Source: Reinekea marinisedimentorum (GTDB lineage: Bacteria > Pseudomonadota > Gammaproteobacteria > Pseudomonadales > Natronospirillaceae). Taken from it: 32,537 nt of DNA. The position numbers were made by a program, and so were the translations under genes. Shown one piece after another: positions 32,241 to 32,537 of this stretch. The stretch is from NCBI RefSeq assembly GCF_004341165.1, contig NZ_SLZR01000027.1, positions 1 to 32,537 of the forward strand, written 5' to 3'. The notes under the pieces are model-generated. The model was not told where the DNA came from and did no database searches. It saw nothing but the letters and a program-made list of their open reading frames with translations. Each line of letters begins with the position of its first letter. The first letter of the stretch is position 1.

Positions 32241-32303
32241 TTTTAAAAGAAAAAATTCAAAATAGCGGTTGACACTGAAGGGAATCGCTGTAGAATACGT
32301 GCC
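32241..32303 (+). promoter_or_regulatory. rRNA operon promoter 2 with AT-rich UP region
   Basis: TTGACA (32269-32274) and TAGAAT (32291-32296) are 16 bp apart, and an A/T-rich tract (32241-32262) resembling an UP element lies directly upstream. The -35 is consensus, so this is probably the stronger of the two promoters. Confidence 0.75.
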
Positions 32304-32334
32304 TCTTAAACGACAAGCCTAAAGCGCCGCTGTC

Positions 32335-32409
32335 GAGATCTTTAAAACAAATAATTTAGAAGTAATTCGTGTGGGCGCTTGTGAGTCGATAAATAATCGA
32401 ACACAAGCG
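32335..32409 (+). promoter_or_regulatory. rRNA leader: boxA-like site and processing stem
   Basis: GATCTTTAAAACAA (32337-32350) resembles the boxA antitermination signal. CGCTTGTG (32376-32383) pairs with CACAAGCG (32402-32409), and TCGAT with ATCGA inside, giving a long leader stem. Both fit an rRNA precursor leader. Confidence 0.5.
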
Positions 32410-32493
32410 ACTGTCAAAACATTAGGTTTGATAAGAAGCGAATGTTCGAACTCAGATTTTCTGTGTTGTCTTAATAATGCAGATATAGTTTTT

Positions 32494-32537
32494 AAACTGA
32501 AGAGTTTGATCATGGCTCAGATTGAACGCTGGCGGTA
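32494..32537 (+). rRNA. 16S rRNA, 5' end only
   Basis: AGAGTTTGATCATGGCTCAG at 32501-32520 is the universal 16S start, followed by ATTGAACGCTGGCGG. The mature 5' end is placed at about 32494 by alignment with the E. coli start. The gene runs off the window. Confidence 0.97.

Overview
The window reads as chromosomal DNA of a marine-type gammaproteobacterium, most like the Oceanospirillales/Saccharospirillaceae-Marinobacter neighbourhood. This is inferred from gene content (glnS, lplA, hemL, clcA, DUF6776-bactofilin-erpA, an M23 peptidase divergent from tyrS, then an rRNA operon) and from moderately GC-rich codon use; no species can be named from sequence alone.

Layout. 1-4.0 kb is an accessory stretch of exported proteins: a small secreted protein, two tandem paralogous lipoproteins with acidic/Thr-rich linkers, four ~94-bp tandem repeats full of hairpins, an Ala/Pro-rich lipoprotein and a 47-aa lipoprotein. 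4.2-14.7 kb is mostly housekeeping and transport: glnS, a nested palindromic element, a thpR-marR operon, lplA, a Bcr/CflA-type exporter, an ACR3 arsenite exporter, an alanine/sodium symporter, an NfeD-SPFH pair and a lone AlbA_2-domain protein.

14.8-21.1 kb is a compact integrated element of about 6.3 kb. It is bounded by two perfect 88-bp copies of almost an entire tRNA-Leu(CAG) gene. It encodes a tyrosine integrase, a lipoprotein, a coupled HipA-like kinase/DUF3037 pair, a fragment of a second, unrelated integrase, a secreted protein and small ORFs with membrane or zinc-knuckle features. Its interior is visibly more AT-rich than the flanks. The HipA-like/DUF3037 pair is the best candidate for a poorly described defence or toxin-antitoxin-like module.

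21.1-32.5 kb returns to core genes: intact tRNA-Leu, hemL, a MalT-like LuxR-family STAND regulator, clcA, a DUF6776-bactofilin pair, erpA overlapping a DsrE-like exported protein, a 166-bp palindromic element, an M23 endopeptidase, tyrS, and the tandem promoters, leader and first bases of a 16S rRNA gene.

Regulatory structure stands out. A CTTCC-N2-GGAAG palindrome occurs upstream of both the MarR gene and the MFS exporter gene, which suggests the MarR protein controls itself and the pump. Two different MITE-like palindromes sit downstream of core genes.
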